Origin: Pedobacter gandavensis
GTDB taxonomy: Bacteria > Bacteroidota > Bacteroidia > Sphingobacteriales > Sphingobacteriaceae
Assembly (NCBI RefSeq): GCF_014172405.1
Contig: NZ_WNXC01000001.1
Location: 1,364,001-1,428,000 of the forward strand
Length of the DNA: 64,000 nucleotides
Direction of reading: 5' to 3'
The notes under the pieces are model-generated. The model was not told the DNA's origin and made no database searches. It was given only the letters and a program-made list of their open reading frames with translations. A program made the position numbers and the translations under genes. This document shows, in pieces, positions 1 through 9,714 of this stretch (positions are counted from its first letter, which is position 1; each line of letters begins with the position of its first letter).

Positions 1-675
1 GGCGCAGTAAGGGTAGAATTTTGCGACAATTTACCAGAGGGAGGAACCACTCCTAGTTACGCACAACTGAAGCTGGCAAAAGAATTACTACACATTTTAG
101 TGTACCCTATCATTCGCCCAAGGGGTGGTGATTTCTTGTATTCAGATCTGGAGTTCCTTTTAATGAAAGAAGACATTAAAATGTGTAAATCTCTAAACTG
201 CGACGGTATAGTCATTGGGATACTTAACGCTGATGGCAGCATCGACAAAGCACGTTGTGCAGAATTAATTAACCTGGCAAAACCAATGAAAATCACTTTC
301 CACAGGGCTTTCGACATGTGTAATGACCTGGAAAAAGGTTTAGAAGACCTGATTGAACTGGGCTGTGAGCGCGTATTAACCTCTGGTGCGGCTGCTTCTG
401 CATTAGCTGGTGCGCAGCAAATTAAGGCTTTAATTAAACAAGCTGCAGGAAGAATTATCATTATGCCTGGAGCGGGTGTTAAAATAACTAATATTGCAGA
501 AATCATCCGTATTACCGGAGCAACAGAATTCCATGCTTCGGCCAAACATGCGGTAAAAAGCAAGATGGAATTCAGAAACCCGAACCTAAGTATGGGCACC
601 AGTGAAGATGAATTTAGCTATGACTTAACTGATGTGAATACCGTTAAAAACCTGATTCAACTGGCCAACGCTTAA
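1..675 (+). CDS. cutC: CutC family protein, 5' end outside window
   Basis: The reading frame is open from base 1 and begins GAVRVEFCDN, then LPEGGTTPSYAQ, the CutC signature near the N terminus, so roughly 15-20 N-terminal residues lie before the window. The rest matches the family TIM-barrel: IRPRGGDFLYS, a conserved CDGIVIGIL strand, ITFHRAFDM, and ERVLTSGAA. CutC proteins were named for copper homeostasis in E. coli, but their biochemical role is unsettled. The internal ATG at 100 is not the start because conserved family sequence precedes it. A 9-bp inverted repeat and the lepA promoter follow. Confidence 0.9.
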   Translation, partial: GAVRVEFCDNLPEGGTTPSYAQLKLAKELLHILVYPIIRPRGGDFLYSDLEFLLMKEDIKMCKSLNCDGIVIGILNADGSIDKARCAELINLAKPMKITFHRAFDMCNDLEKGLEDLIELGCERVLTSGAAASALAGAQQIKALIKQAAGRIIIMPGAGVKITNIAEIIRITGATEFHASAKHAVKSKMEFRNPNLSMGTSEDEFSYDLTDVNTVKNLIQLANA

Positions 676-702
676 TCCTGCTCTGTCAGCACAACATACT
701 AT

Positions 703-725
703 GATTAATTTCCGATAAATTAATC
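703..725. repeat. Perfect inverted repeat between cutC and lepA
   Basis: GATTAATTT and AAATTAATC form perfect 9-bp arms around a 5-nt loop, about 13 bp upstream of the lepA -7 element. There is no T-tract, so it is not a clear terminator. It could be an operator or a weak mRNA 3' structure for cutC. Confidence 0.4.
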
Positions 726-737
726 GACTCAAAATCC

Positions 738-745
738 TATATTTG
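738..745 (+). promoter_or_regulatory. Bacteroidetes -7 element for lepA
   Basis: TATATTTG matches TAnnTTTG exactly and ends 8 nt before the lepA ATG. No TTG -33 element is visible at the usual distance. The implied 5' leader is very short or absent. Confidence 0.5.
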
Positions 746-753
746 CGCCACTG

Positions 754-2541
754 ATGAAGCACATACGTAATTTTTGCATAATTGCACATATTGATCACGG
801 AAAAAGCACACTTGCTGACCGTCTATTAGAATATACTGGAACTATTACCCAGCGTGAGGCGCAAGCTCAATTGCTGGATAATATGGATTTAGAACGTGAA
901 CGTGGGATCACGATAAAAAGCCACGCCATTCAGATGAACTATAAGGTTGGTGATATTGAATACAATTTCAACCTGATTGATACTCCTGGACACGTAGATT
1001 TTTCTTATGAGGTTTCTCGTTCTATCGCAGCTTGCGAAGGTGCCCTACTTATTGTTGATGCATCTCAGGGTATTCAGGCACAGACCATCTCAAACTTATA
1101 CCTTGCGCTAGAGCACGATCTTGAAATCATTCCTATTTTAAATAAAATGGATTTACCTGGGGCAATGCCTGAGGAAGTAAAAGATCAGATTATTGACTTA
1201 ATCGGCTGTAAACGTGAGGACATTATTCCTGCTTCAGGTAAAACTGGAATGGGTATTCCTGACATTATTCAAGCTATTGTAGATCGTGTTCCAGCACCGG
1301 TTGGTGATCCGGAAGCACCACTTCAAGCATTGATCTTTGACTCTGTTTTCAATCCATTCAGAGGAATCATTGCCTACTATAAAGTAGTGAATGGTCAGAT
1401 TAAAAAAGGCGATAAAGTTAAATTCATCAATACAGGTAAACAATATTTAGCAGACGAAGTTGGGATCCTTAAACTGGATATGTCGCCACGGAGCGTTGTT
1501 AAAACCGGTGATGTAGGTTATATCATTTCTGGAATTAAGGAAGCACGTGAGGTGAAAGTTGGAGATACCATCACCACCGTAGACAGACCTTCACTGGATT
1601 CAATTCAAGGTTTCGAAGAGGTTAAACCAATGGTTTTCGCTGGTATTTATCCGGTTGACACCGATGAGTTTGAGGAGTTGCGTGAGGCCATGCACAAATT
1701 GCAGCTGAATGATGCCTCTATCGTTTTCGAACCTGAAAGTTCTGCAGCATTAGGCTTTGGTTTCCGTTGCGGATTCCTGGGTATGCTACACATGGAGATC
1801 ATCCAGGAGCGTTTAGAGCGTGAGTTCAACATGACAGTGATCACCACTGTACCCAACGTATCTTACATTGCAAAAACCACTAAGGGTGAGGTAATTTTTG
1901 TAAATAATCCATCCGATTTACCAGATCCAAGTAAACTGGATGCGGTAGAAGAACCTTTTATTAAAGCAAACATCATTACCAAAGCTGACTTTGTGGGTCC
2001 GGTAATGTCCCTTTGTATTCAGAAAAGAGGAACAATCATCAACCAGTCTTACCTAACTTCAGACCGTGTAGAGCTTGTTTTTGAGATGCCTATGGGAGAG
2101 ATCGTTTTCGACTTCTATGATAAGCTAAAAACAATTTCTAAAGGTTATGCTTCATTCGACTATCATCAGATTGGTTACCGTAAATCGGACCTGGTTAGAT
2201 TAGATATGCTATTGAATGAAGAGCCTGTAGATGCTTTATCTTCGTTAATTCACCGTAGCAATGCTTATGATTTTGGAAAGAAAATTTGTGAGAAACTGAG
2301 AGAACTAATTCCTCGTCAGCAATTCGAGATTAAAATCCAGGCTTCTATTGGTGCGAAAGTTATTGCCAGAGAAACACTAAGCGCACTTCGTAAAGATGTA
2401 ACCGCTAAATGTTATGGTGGTGATATTTCCCGTAAACGTAAGCTCCTTGAAAAACAGAAAGCAGGAAAGAAACGTATGCGTCAGGTGGGTAATGTGGAAA
2501 TTCCACAATCTGCTTTCATGGCCGTACTTAAATTAGATTAA
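754..2541 (+). CDS. lepA: Elongation factor 4 (LepA), ribosomal back-translocase GTPase
   Basis: At 595 aa this is the normal LepA length. The GTPase domain is complete: G1 at residues 11-19 (AHIDHGKST), switch [14 protein letters not shown]3 DTPGHVDF, G4 NKMD. EF-G-like domains II, III and V follow, then the LepA-specific C-terminal domain with the basic [17 protein letters not shown] stretch. LepA binds the ribosome and helps elongation and initiation under ionic or cold stress. The start is the ATG 8 nt after a -7 element. folD follows 22 nt downstream on the same strand, so the two are probably co-transcribed. Confidence 0.97.
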   Translation: MKHIRNFCIIAHIDHGKSTLADRLLEYTGTITQREAQAQLLDNMDLERERGITIKSHAIQMNYKVGDIEYNFNLIDTPGHVDFSYEVSRSIAACEGALLIVDASQGIQAQTISNLYLALEHDLEIIPILNKMDLPGAMPEEVKDQIIDLIGCKREDIIPASGKTGMGIPDIIQAIVDRVPAPVGDPEAPLQALIFDSVFNPFRGIIAYYKVVNGQIKKGDKVKFINTGKQYLADEVGILKLDMSPRSVVKTGDVGYIISGIKEAREVKVGDTITTVDRPSLDSIQGFEEVKPMVFAGIYPVDTDEFEELREAMHKLQLNDASIVFEPESSAALGFGFRCGFLGMLHMEIIQERLEREFNMTVITTVPNVSYIAKTTKGEVIFVNNPSDLPDPSKLDAVEEPFIKANIITKADFVGPVMSLCIQKRGTIINQSYLTSDRVELVFEMPMGEIVFDFYDKLKTISKGYASFDYHQIGYRKSDLVRLDMLLNEEPVDALSSLIHRSNAYDFGKKICEKLRELIPRQQFEIKIQASIGAKVIARETLSALRKDVTAKCYGGDISRKRKLLEKQKAGKKRMRQVGNVEIPQSAFMAVLKLD

Positions 2542-2563
2542 TAAACAACATCATAAGACTTAC

Positions 2564-3445
2564 ATGCAGTTACTTGACGGAAAATTCGCATCAGAAAAAA
2601 TAAAACAGGAAATCGCAGCTGAAGCTGCCTCGTTTTTAGCAGAGAGTGGCCGAAAACCACACTTAGTTGCAATATTGGTGGGTAATGATGGCGGTAGTGA
2701 AACCTATGTTGCCAGTAAAATGAAAAACTGTGAAAAGGTAGGTTTTCAATCTTCCTTAATCAGATACGACAATTCGGTAACAGAAGCGGAGTTGCTACAA
2801 AAAATCGAAGAGATCAACCAGGATGCTGGTGTAGATGGACTTATTGTTCAGTTACCACTTCCTAAGCACATCGATCCTGAAAAAGTAACTGAAACCATTG
2901 ATTACCGTAAAGATGTAGACGGATTTCATCCGGTAAACCTTGGACGTATGATGAGGAACCTTCCTTGTTTCATCCCTGCTACACCTTATGGCATCATGCT
3001 AATGCTTCAGGCTTATGAGATTGATACTACTGGAAAACATTGTGTTGTTGTAGGCAGAAGTAATATCGTTGGTAGCCCAATGAGTATCCTGATGGCCCGC
3101 AATGCCAATCCAGGAAACTGTACCGTAACACTAACACATAGCAAGACTGCGAACTTAAAAGAGCTGGCATTACAAGCTGATATTATCGTTGCTGCAATCG
3201 GTAAAAAGAACTTTGTAACTGCTGACATGGTTAAGCCAGGTGCGATCATCATTGACGTAGGTATCAATAGAGAAACTTCTACAGAAACCAAATCAGGATT
3301 TAAACTATATGGTGATGTGGACTTTGAAAATGTAGCTCCTAAAGCTTCATGGATCACTCCGGTTCCCGGAGGTGTGGGTCTGATGACGATTGTAGGCTTG
3401 TTAAAAAATACGCTTGCTTCTGCAAAGAAAGAGATCTATTCTTAA
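2564..3445 (+). CDS. folD: Methylenetetrahydrofolate dehydrogenase / methenyltetrahydrofolate cyclohydrolase
   Basis: A 293-aa bifunctional FolD converting 5,10-methylene-THF to 10-formyl-THF with NADP. The YxxxK catalytic motif is at residues 48-52 (YVASK). Other family motifs are [12 protein letters not shown], the nucleotide-binding [12 protein letters not shown] and the C-terminal [11 protein letters not shown]. It is the second gene after lepA and is closed by a strong hairpin terminator shared with the convergent Rieske gene. Confidence 0.97.
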   Translation: MQLLDGKFASEKIKQEIAAEAASFLAESGRKPHLVAILVGNDGGSETYVASKMKNCEKVGFQSSLIRYDNSVTEAELLQKIEEINQDAGVDGLIVQLPLPKHIDPEKVTETIDYRKDVDGFHPVNLGRMMRNLPCFIPATPYGIMLMLQAYEIDTTGKHCVVVGRSNIVGSPMSILMARNANPGNCTVTLTHSKTANLKELALQADIIVAAIGKKNFVTADMVKPGAIIIDVGINRETSTETKSGFKLYGDVDFENVAPKASWITPVPGGVGLMTIVGLLKNTLASAKKEIYS

Positions 3446-3466
3446 GCAGTCAATTCTTAAAATATT

Positions 3467-3504
3467 AAAAAAGCTCTTTAGTTCCTTAACTAAAGAGCTT
3501 TTTT
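3467..3504. terminator. Bidirectional terminator between folD and the Rieske gene
   Basis: A perfect 17-bp stem (3467-3483 with 3488-3504) and a CCTT loop, with A6 on one side and T6 on the other, so it can terminate in both directions. The Rieske stop codon and last five codons lie inside the hairpin. Confidence 0.85.
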
Positions 3505-3818
3505 ATCCAACTTTCTTTTAGGCCCACATAGATCCCATCAGGTCTGGTTTCTACAGGATAAATATCAATATAATCACCTTGCCCCTCTGCCCCTCTCCCC
3601 GTTTCCAGGTTGTATTCCCAGCGGTGTATCGGACAAATTAAATAACCATTTTTACAAGTTCCGCCACTTAAAATTCCTCCGGCATGGGGACAACTATTTT
3701 GAACTACAAAAACATGGTTCTGATGCCTAACCAGGCATAACTTCTTCCCATTTACCTTAATCTGCTCTACAAAATCACCTTCGGGAAAGTTCTCTTCCAA
3801 TTTATACCACTTTAGCAT
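3486..3818 (-). CDS. Rieske [2Fe-2S] ferredoxin-like protein
   Basis: A 110-aa stand-alone Rieske domain. The cluster ligands are C43 and H45 (SCPHAGG) and C62 and H65 (ICPIHRW), the CxH...CxxH pattern of soluble Rieske ferredoxins. No membrane anchor or signal peptide is seen. Such proteins act as electron carriers or as the small ferredoxin of oxygenases and NirD-like systems, but no partner is adjacent, so the redox partner is unknown. Its C terminus (KKLFS) is encoded by the terminator stem. Confidence 0.9.
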   Translation of the reverse strand: MLKWYKLEENFPEGDFVEQIKVNGKKLCLVRHQNHVFVVQNSCPHAGGILSGGTCKNGYLICPIHRWEYNLETGRGAEGQGDYIDIYPVETRPDGIYVGLKESWIKKLFS

Positions 3819-3925
3819 ACACCTTAATTAGATAAATGATTAAAAATGAACCTTCTTTTTTCACAGATTGGTCATATAAATCGCTTCAATATACATATAA
3901 TCTCATTTCCCGTGATTATTTTATT

Positions 3926-3933
3926 TACCTTTG
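3926..3933 (+). promoter_or_regulatory. -7 element for queE
   Basis: TACCTTTG fits TAnnTTTG and ends 12 nt before the queE ATG. No clear -33 TTG is seen. Confidence 0.5.
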
Positions 3934-3945
3934 CCCCCTTAATAT

Positions 3946-4569
3946 ATGGCACACAATATACCAGCAGACGGCACATTACTTCCTTTAATGGAAGAGTTTT
4001 ACACCATACAGGGCGAAGGATTTAACACAGGAAAGGCGGCTTATTTTATCCGTTTAGGAGGCTGCGATGTAGGTTGCCACTGGTGTGATGTTAAAGAAAG
4101 CTGGGATGCAGAATTGCACCCTTTAACTTCAGCTGATGATATTGTGGCCAAAGCGGATACTTTCCCGGGTAAAGCGGTAGTGATTACTGGAGGTGAACCC
4201 TTAATCTATAACCTGGATTATTTAACCAAAAAACTTAAGGAAAAAAACATCCTGACCTTTATCGAAACTTCAGGCGCTTACCCCCTTTCAGGTACTTGGG
4301 ACTGGATTTGTCTTTCTCCAAAGAAATTCAAAGCTCCTCGTCCAGACATTACTCCATTTGCCAATGAATTAAAAGTCATTGTATTTAACAAGAGTGATTT
4401 TGAATGGGCAGAGCAATATGCAGCAACGGTTTCTGATACCTGCAAATTATACTTACAACCGGAATGGTCTAAGTCAAAGGAGATTACACCTTTAATTATT
4501 GACTATGTGATGGCTAATCCTAAATGGGAAATTTCCTTACAAACGCATAAATATTTAAATATCCCTTAA
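3946..4569 (+). CDS. queE: 7-carboxy-7-deazaguanine synthase (radical SAM)
   Basis: A 207-aa QueE. The radical-SAM cysteines form CxxxCxxC at C40, C44 and C47 (GGCDVGCHWCD), preceded by the conserved EEFYTIQGEGFNTGK substrate and SAM region, with VVITGGEPL downstream. It converts 6-carboxy-tetrahydropterin to 7-carboxy-7-deazaguanine on the queuosine precursor pathway. No other queuosine genes are in the window. The OmpA-like gene begins about 55 nt downstream. Confidence 0.95.
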   Translation: MAHNIPADGTLLPLMEEFYTIQGEGFNTGKAAYFIRLGGCDVGCHWCDVKESWDAELHPLTSADDIVAKADTFPGKAVVITGGEPLIYNLDYLTKKLKEKNILTFIETSGAYPLSGTWDWICLSPKKFKAPRPDITPFANELKVIVFNKSDFEWAEQYAATVSDTCKLYLQPEWSKSKEITPLIIDYVMANPKWEISLQTHKYLNIP

Positions 4570-4623
4570 TCGCGAACACAGATTTTTAGCTATATTTAAT
4601 TGTACTTCATTAACAATAGCGTT

Positions 4624-6522
4624 TTGAAAAAAATATCTGTTGCGCTTTTTCTGTATTTCCTGCTTATAGTTAGTGTAAGCGCCCAGACTTCTACGGTAAA
4701 GAAAGCAATGGCAAGCTTCAATGATGCGCAGGTTCATTTAAATGACAACCATTATGTAGAAGCGATTGCGGCTTTAAAAGAAGCCGTACAAGCTGACCCA
4801 GGTTTTCAAAATGCGATACTCCAGCTCGCTGAACTCAACAGAAGAATCAAATCTTATGAAGAGGCAAAAAGTTATTACCGCAAAGCCATTGCGATGAATA
4901 CTCAGCCAGAACCCCGAATATATTATGGACTGGGAGAATGTGAACTTTACAGCGGAGAATACGCCAATGCCTCAACACACCTAAGCTTATTTATCAGCAA
5001 ATACAATGGCAATGACGCTGCTTTCCTCGCCAGGGCAAAAAAATACCTGAAAGATTGTGAATTTGCTCTGCTGGCTATAAAAACACCACAACAGTATGAA
5101 CCTATAAATCTGGGTCCTAAAATCAATACCGCTTACCGGGATTATTTTCCGGCAATTACGGCCGACAATGAGACCCTGATTTTTAGTCGCAACTTAGATG
5201 GAAACGAAGATTTCTTCATTTCTAAAAAGACGAATAACGAATGGGATACAGCCGTTCCATTGAGCAATAAAATCAATACTTCAGATTTCAATGAAGGTGC
5301 ACAATCCATCTCTCCAGATGGGCTGTACCTATTTTTCACTGGCTGCAACCGTCCTGGTGGACTAGGTCGCTGCGACATCTATGTGAGCCACAAGGAAGGA
5401 AATAACTGGGCTGAGCCCTTTAACCTTGGGGCGCCGGTAAACAGTGCTTATTGGGAATCCCAACCGGCTATTAGTCCGGATGGCAATACCCTTTATTTTG
5501 TGAGCAACAGGCCTGGTGGAATTGGTGGATATGACATATGGAAATCTAACCTCAATGAAGCAGGTGAATGGTCTGCCCCTATTAATCTGGGTCCGGAAAT
5601 CAACACGCCTTACGACGAGAACACCCCTTTCTTACATGCAGATGGGAAAACACTCTACTTTTCTTCAGATGGATGGCCAGGAATGGGAAACAAAGATATC
5701 TTCATCAGTCGGATGCAAGACAACGGCCATTGGAGTCTCCCTTTAAATATGGGCTATCCCATCAATACCTTTAATGAAGAAACGGGAATGATCGTTAGTC
5801 CGAATGGCAGCACGGCCTATTTCTCTTCCAATCTAAAAGAGGGCTATGGTGATATGGACATTTATCAGTTTAAACTACCAATTGATAAACAACCTATGCC
5901 GATTACGTATGTAAAAGGAGTTGTTCGTGATCAAGAAAGTCGACAGTTCCTGGATGCAAAAGTACAGGTGGTCAACCTCCTCAATAAACATACGGTGTAC
6001 AACGACTACACTGCTAAGGAAAACGGAGAATTCCTGGCTGTAATGCCGATAGGTGCAAATTACGCCTTTAATGCCAGTGCAGATGGTTACTTATTTTACT
6101 CGGAAAACTATGAGCTTGGTGTAGGAAGCAGAACACAACCTTTTCTACTGGAAATTAACCTGGAACGCTTGAAAATAGGCAATAACATGGTACTCAAAAA
6201 CATATTCTTTGACACCAACGAATATCGTCTGCTACCCGCCTCTGTTACTGAACTGAGCACTTTGATAGCCTTGTTGAAGAATAACCCTCAGGTGGAAATA
6301 GAAATCCAGGGGCATACGGACAATGTAGGGAACGATCTTCAGAACGAAAAACTATCACTGAATCGCGCCAAGGCAGTATATGATGAATTGATCAATCAGA
6401 AAATAGATCCTTCCAGACTGAGCTTTAAAGGTTACGGAGAAAGTAAACCTATCGCAGGAAATGACACGGAAGAGAAACGCAAGCAAAACAGAAGAACTTC
6501 CTTCCTAATTACAAAAATCTAA
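4624..6522 (+). CDS. TPR-PD40-OmpA outer-membrane protein
   Basis: I place the start at the TTG at 4624 because it gives a clean signal peptide (KKISVALFLYFLLIVSVSAQ); an earlier TTG at 4600 only adds residues ahead of it. Domains in order: TPR repeats at about 20-130; five PD40 beta-propeller repeats with the SPDG...FSSN pattern at about 140-410; a carboxypeptidase-regulatory-like domain at about 420-510; and a C-terminal OmpA peptidoglycan-binding domain (FFDTNEYRLLP, EIQGHTDNVG, NRRTSF). Such proteins anchor outer-membrane complexes to peptidoglycan. This architecture resembles PorE-like proteins of the type IX secretion system, but it is shared by many paralogues, so no specific role is assigned. 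Confidence 0.9.
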   Translation: MKKISVALFLYFLLIVSVSAQTSTVKKAMASFNDAQVHLNDNHYVEAIAALKEAVQADPGFQNAILQLAELNRRIKSYEEAKSYYRKAIAMNTQPEPRIYYGLGECELYSGEYANASTHLSLFISKYNGNDAAFLARAKKYLKDCEFALLAIKTPQQYEPINLGPKINTAYRDYFPAITADNETLIFSRNLDGNEDFFISKKTNNEWDTAVPLSNKINTSDFNEGAQSISPDGLYLFFTGCNRPGGLGRCDIYVSHKEGNNWAEPFNLGAPVNSAYWESQPAISPDGNTLYFVSNRPGGIGGYDIWKSNLNEAGEWSAPINLGPEINTPYDENTPFLHADGKTLYFSSDGWPGMGNKDIFISRMQDNGHWSLPLNMGYPINTFNEETGMIVSPNGSTAYFSSNLKEGYGDMDIYQFKLPIDKQPMPITYVKGVVRDQESRQFLDAKVQVVNLLNKHTVYNDYTAKENGEFLAVMPIGANYAFNASADGYLFYSENYELGVGSRTQPFLLEINLERLKIGNNMVLKNIFFDTNEYRLLPASVTELSTLIALLKNNPQVEIEIQGHTDNVGNDLQNEKLSLNRAKAVYDELINQKIDPSRLSFKGYGESKPIAGNDTEEKRKQNRRTSFLITKI

Positions 6523-6570
6523 TGCAATCATCGCTAAAGATCAGGTATCAGCCTTGGGAAATATGGAATA

Positions 6571-6606
6571 AATAAGAAAAGCGGTTAAATAACCGCTTTT
6601 CTTATT
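6571..6606. terminator. Bidirectional terminator between the OmpA gene and kdsA
   Basis: A perfect 16-bp stem (6571-6586 with 6591-6606) and an AAAT loop, containing A-rich and T-rich arms. The kdsA stop codon (6585-6587) and last residues are encoded inside it. Confidence 0.8.
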
Positions 6607-7400
6607 CTAACTAGTTTTACCAGTAAATCTTCCAGTAAATCCAGGTGTAACATATTTGCGCCATCTGATTTTGCATTTGCAGGATCAGGATGTGTTTCAA
6701 TAAATAGTCCATCAGCACCCACAGCAATTGCTGCTTTAGCAATGGTTTCAATCAATTCTGGCTTACCACCGGTAACACCAGAGCTTTGGTTAGGCTGTTG
6801 TAGGGAATGCGTGCAGTCCATTATAACTGGTACGCCGAAGCTTTGCATTTCCGGTAACCCACGATAATCAACAATCAGGTCCTGATAACCGAAAGTATTG
6901 CCACGATCTGTCAGCATCACCCTGTTGTTTCCCGATTCTACAATCTTTTCTACGGCGAATTTCATAGAACCCGCAGATAAAAACTGTCCTTTTTTCACGT
7001 TGACAACCTTACCTGTTTTCGCAGCAGCGATCAGCAGGTCTGTCTGGCGACAAAGAAAAGCTGGGATCTGCAAAACATCTACATAGGCAGCAGCCATTGC
7101 AGCTTCTGCACTTTCATGGATATCAGTTACGGTAGGCACCTGGAAAGTCTTACCTATCTTTTCTAAAATCTTCAAAGCCTTCTCATCCCCGATTCCAGTA
7201 AATGAACCACCTTTAGAGCGGTTGGCTTTACGGTAGGAACCTTTAAAAATGAATGGAATTTCTAACTTATCAGTAATCGTGACGATCTTCTCTGCGATAC
7301 GCATAGCAATATCTTCTCCTTCAATGGCACATGGTCCTGCCATTAAGAAGAAATTACCTGATTCCTGGTGTTTTAAATTATCTAGTGGAAAATTGATCAT
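6585..7400 (-). CDS. kdsA: 3-deoxy-8-phosphooctulonate synthase
   Basis: A 271-aa KdsA condensing arabinose 5-phosphate with phosphoenolpyruvate to Kdo-8-phosphate for lipopolysaccharide. Family motifs: MAGPCAIEGED, FKGSYRKANRSKGGSFTG, VTDIHE, LQIPAFLCRQTDL, VKKGQF and LTDRGNTFGYQDL. It lies 35 nt downstream of recQ on the same strand. The enzyme making its sugar substrate (kdsD type) is on the other side of recQ, so the two consecutive Kdo steps flank the helicase. Confidence 0.97.
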   Translation of the reverse strand: MINFPLDNLKHQESGNFFLMAGPCAIEGEDIAMRIAEKIVTITDKLEIPFIFKGSYRKANRSKGGSFTGIGDEKALKILEKIGKTFQVPTVTDIHESAEAAMAAAYVDVLQIPAFLCRQTDLLIAAAKTGKVVNVKKGQFLSAGSMKFAVEKIVESGNNRVMLTDRGNTFGYQDLIVDYRGLPEMQSFGVPVIMDCTHSLQQPNQSSGVTGGKPELIETIAKAAIAVGADGLFIETHPDPANAKSDGANMLHLDLLEDLLVKLVRIRKAVI

Positions 7401-7435
7401 TTTTTTTGTGTGTAATAATTACGAATTCAAACCTG

Positions 7436-9625
7436 TTAATTACCCAATTCAGACATGAACTTGATGCGCATCAATTGAATCTCTTCGCGGGAATAATCTG
7501 CCTCCCCTAATTCTTTGAGTGCTTCATCAATGGAATCATTTTCCGCAGATTGGAAATAATCGAATACTTCATCCTGACGATCTTCATCAATTAACTCATC
7601 TACGAAATAGTTCAGATTTAGCTTTGTTCCCGAGTTCACGATTGCCTCAATCTCTTTTAAGATATCAAAATAAGTGATGCCTTTAGATTTAGCGATATCT
7701 TCTAAACTGATTTGTCTGTCTACATTTTGGATGATGGATACTTTCAGCTGCGATTTGTTGGCCTGAGTTTTAATGATCAGGTCGATCGGGCGTTCAATAT
7801 CATTGTCCTCCACATATTTTTTAATCAGCTCGATAAATGGTGAACCGAACTTCATTGCTTTACCATTTCCAACGCCCGAAATCTGTTTCAGCTCATCCAT
7901 TGCAATCGGATAATGCGTACACATTTCTTCCAGCGAAGGATCCTGGAACACCACAAATGGTGGTACATTCTTTTGCTTCGCAATTTTCTTTCTCAGGTCT
8001 TTTAGCAGTTGTAACAACTGTGTATCTAAAGTCCCCGATCCATGTTTCACATCATCTTCATCATCATCTGCCGCACTTTCTATCGGCTCGTTGAGTACAA
8101 ATTTAAGGCTATATGGATTTTCAATAAAATCTCTACCGTTATTGGTTAGCCTTAAAAGGCCATAATTGTCAATATCTTTAGAAAGGAAGTTATTTAATAC
8201 CGACTGGCGGATTAAGGACTTCCAGTAATTTTCTCCTTCAACCATTCCTAAACCGAATTCAGGAATCTTACCATGCTCATAAGCGATAGTTTGTGCGGTT
8301 TCGGATCCGGTAAAGATATTCAGAATATGTGCATCGTCGAATTTCTCGCCAATACGTTGAATCAGTTTCAGTAAAACCAATAAATTCTCTTCCGCTTCAA
8401 AAAGTTTCTTAGGCTTTTTACAGTTGTCGCACATACAGTTACAGCCTGTTTCATTGAAGTTTTCTCCAAAATAATGCAGGATCTGTTTTCTACGGCATAC
8501 GCCTGATTCGGCATAATCAATTACTTCTTTCAGAATCTGTGTTCCAATTTCACGCTCAGACACCGGCTTATCCTTCATGAACTTCGCCAGCTTATCTACA
8601 TCTTTCTGTGCATAAAAAGCAATACATACCCCTTCACCGCCATCTCTTCCAGCTCTACCAGTTTCCTGATAATAACCTTCCATACTCTTAGGAATATCAT
8701 GGTGGATCACAAAACGCACATCAGGCTTATCGATTCCCATCCCAAAAGCAATGGTCGCTACAATCACCTCAACATCTTCCATCAGGAATTTGTCTTGTGT
8801 ATCGGCACGTACTTTAGGCTCCAAACCGGCATGATAAGGCAAAGCCTTGATGCCATTCAGATTTAGCGCTTCCGCAACCTCTTCCACCTTTTTACGGCTC
8901 AGACAGTAAATGATTCCTGATTTCCCGGTATTGTACTTGATGTACCTAATCATTTCCTTGATCACATCTCTTTTCGGGCGGATCTCATAAAATAAGTTTG
9001 GCCTGTTAAAGGATGATTTAAACAAGGTAGCATCAGACATCTGTAGATTCTTAATGATATCCTGTTGAACTTTCGGGGTGGCCGTAGCCGTTAAAGCAAT
9101 AATTGGGATATCCTCACCCAGCCCGCTGATCACTTGTCTGATTTTTCGGTACTCAGGACGAAAATCGTGTCCCCATTCCGAAATACAGTGTGCTTCATCA
9201 ACAGCTACAAAGGAAATCTTAATTAACTTTAAGAATTCAATGTTATCTGGCTTCGAAAGAGATTCCGGAGCAACATATAACAATTTGGTTTGTCCGCTTA
9301 GCAGATCACTTTTTACCTGGGTAATTTCCGCTTTGTTTAAAGAAGAGTTTAAAAAGTGTGCGATGCTGTCGCTTCCACCAAAGGCCCTCAGCTGATCCAC
9401 CTGATTTTTCATCAAGGCAATCAGGGGCGATATAACAATTGCAGTACCTTCGCTCATGAGCGCGGGTAACTGATAACATATGGACTTCCCTCCACCTGTA
9501 GGCATAATCACAAACGTATTCTTTCCTTCGAGAACATTGGTGATGATAGACTCCTGGTCACCTTTAAAATTATCAAAACCAAAAAAGGTTTGCAAGTTAT
9601 CAAACAACGACTTTTTCACATCCAT
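7436..9625 (-). CDS. recQ: ATP-dependent DNA helicase RecQ
   Basis: A 729-aa 3'-5' helicase. Walker A is at residues 42-48 (PTGGGKS), then the DEAH box (VDEAHCISEWGHDFRP), TATATP, YHAGL, TIAFGMGIDKPDVR and QETGRAGRDG. An RQC zinc site follows (CRRKQ...CNCMCDNC), then an HRDC domain (LRKKIAKQKNVPPFVV). An acidic C-terminal extension of about 120 aa ends the protein. It acts in recombination and fork repair. Confidence 0.97.
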   Translation of the reverse strand: MDVKKSLFDNLQTFFGFDNFKGDQESIITNVLEGKNTFVIMPTGGGKSICYQLPALMSEGTAIVISPLIALMKNQVDQLRAFGGSDSIAHFLNSSLNKAEITQVKSDLLSGQTKLLYVAPESLSKPDNIEFLKLIKISFVAVDEAHCISEWGHDFRPEYRKIRQVISGLGEDIPIIALTATATPKVQQDIIKNLQMSDATLFKSSFNRPNLFYEIRPKRDVIKEMIRYIKYNTGKSGIIYCLSRKKVEEVAEALNLNGIKALPYHAGLEPKVRADTQDKFLMEDVEVIVATIAFGMGIDKPDVRFVIHHDIPKSMEGYYQETGRAGRDGGEGVCIAFYAQKDVDKLAKFMKDKPVSEREIGTQILKEVIDYAESGVCRRKQILHYFGENFNETGCNCMCDNCKKPKKLFEAEENLLVLLKLIQRIGEKFDDAHILNIFTGSETAQTIAYEHGKIPEFGLGMVEGENYWKSLIRQSVLNNFLSKDIDNYGLLRLTNNGRDFIENPYSLKFVLNEPIESAADDDEDDVKHGSGTLDTQLLQLLKDLRKKIAKQKNVPPFVVFQDPSLEEMCTHYPIAMDELKQISGVGNGKAMKFGSPFIELIKKYVEDNDIERPIDLIIKTQANKSQLKVSIIQNVDRQISLEDIAKSKGITYFDILKEIEAIVNSGTKLNLNYFVDELIDEDRQDEVFDYFQSAENDSIDEALKELGEADYSREEIQLMRIKFMSELGN

Positions 9626-9669
9626 TACGCGTATAAAATATTCAGTGCTATATTTACTTCAAAATAACA

Positions 9670-9677
9670 TAATTTTG
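9670..9677 (+). promoter_or_regulatory. -7 element for kdsD-manC
   Basis: TAATTTTG fits TAnnTTTG and lies 37 nt before the TTG start codon of the SIS-CBS gene. Confidence 0.45.
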
Positions 9678-9714
9678 CACTAATTCAAAGCATCAATATA
9701 CTAATAAATTCTGT

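Noticed and set aside
57..599. 180-aa open frame on the minus strand
   Set aside because: It is antisense to cutC, has no recognisable domain, and the opposite strand codes a clear family.
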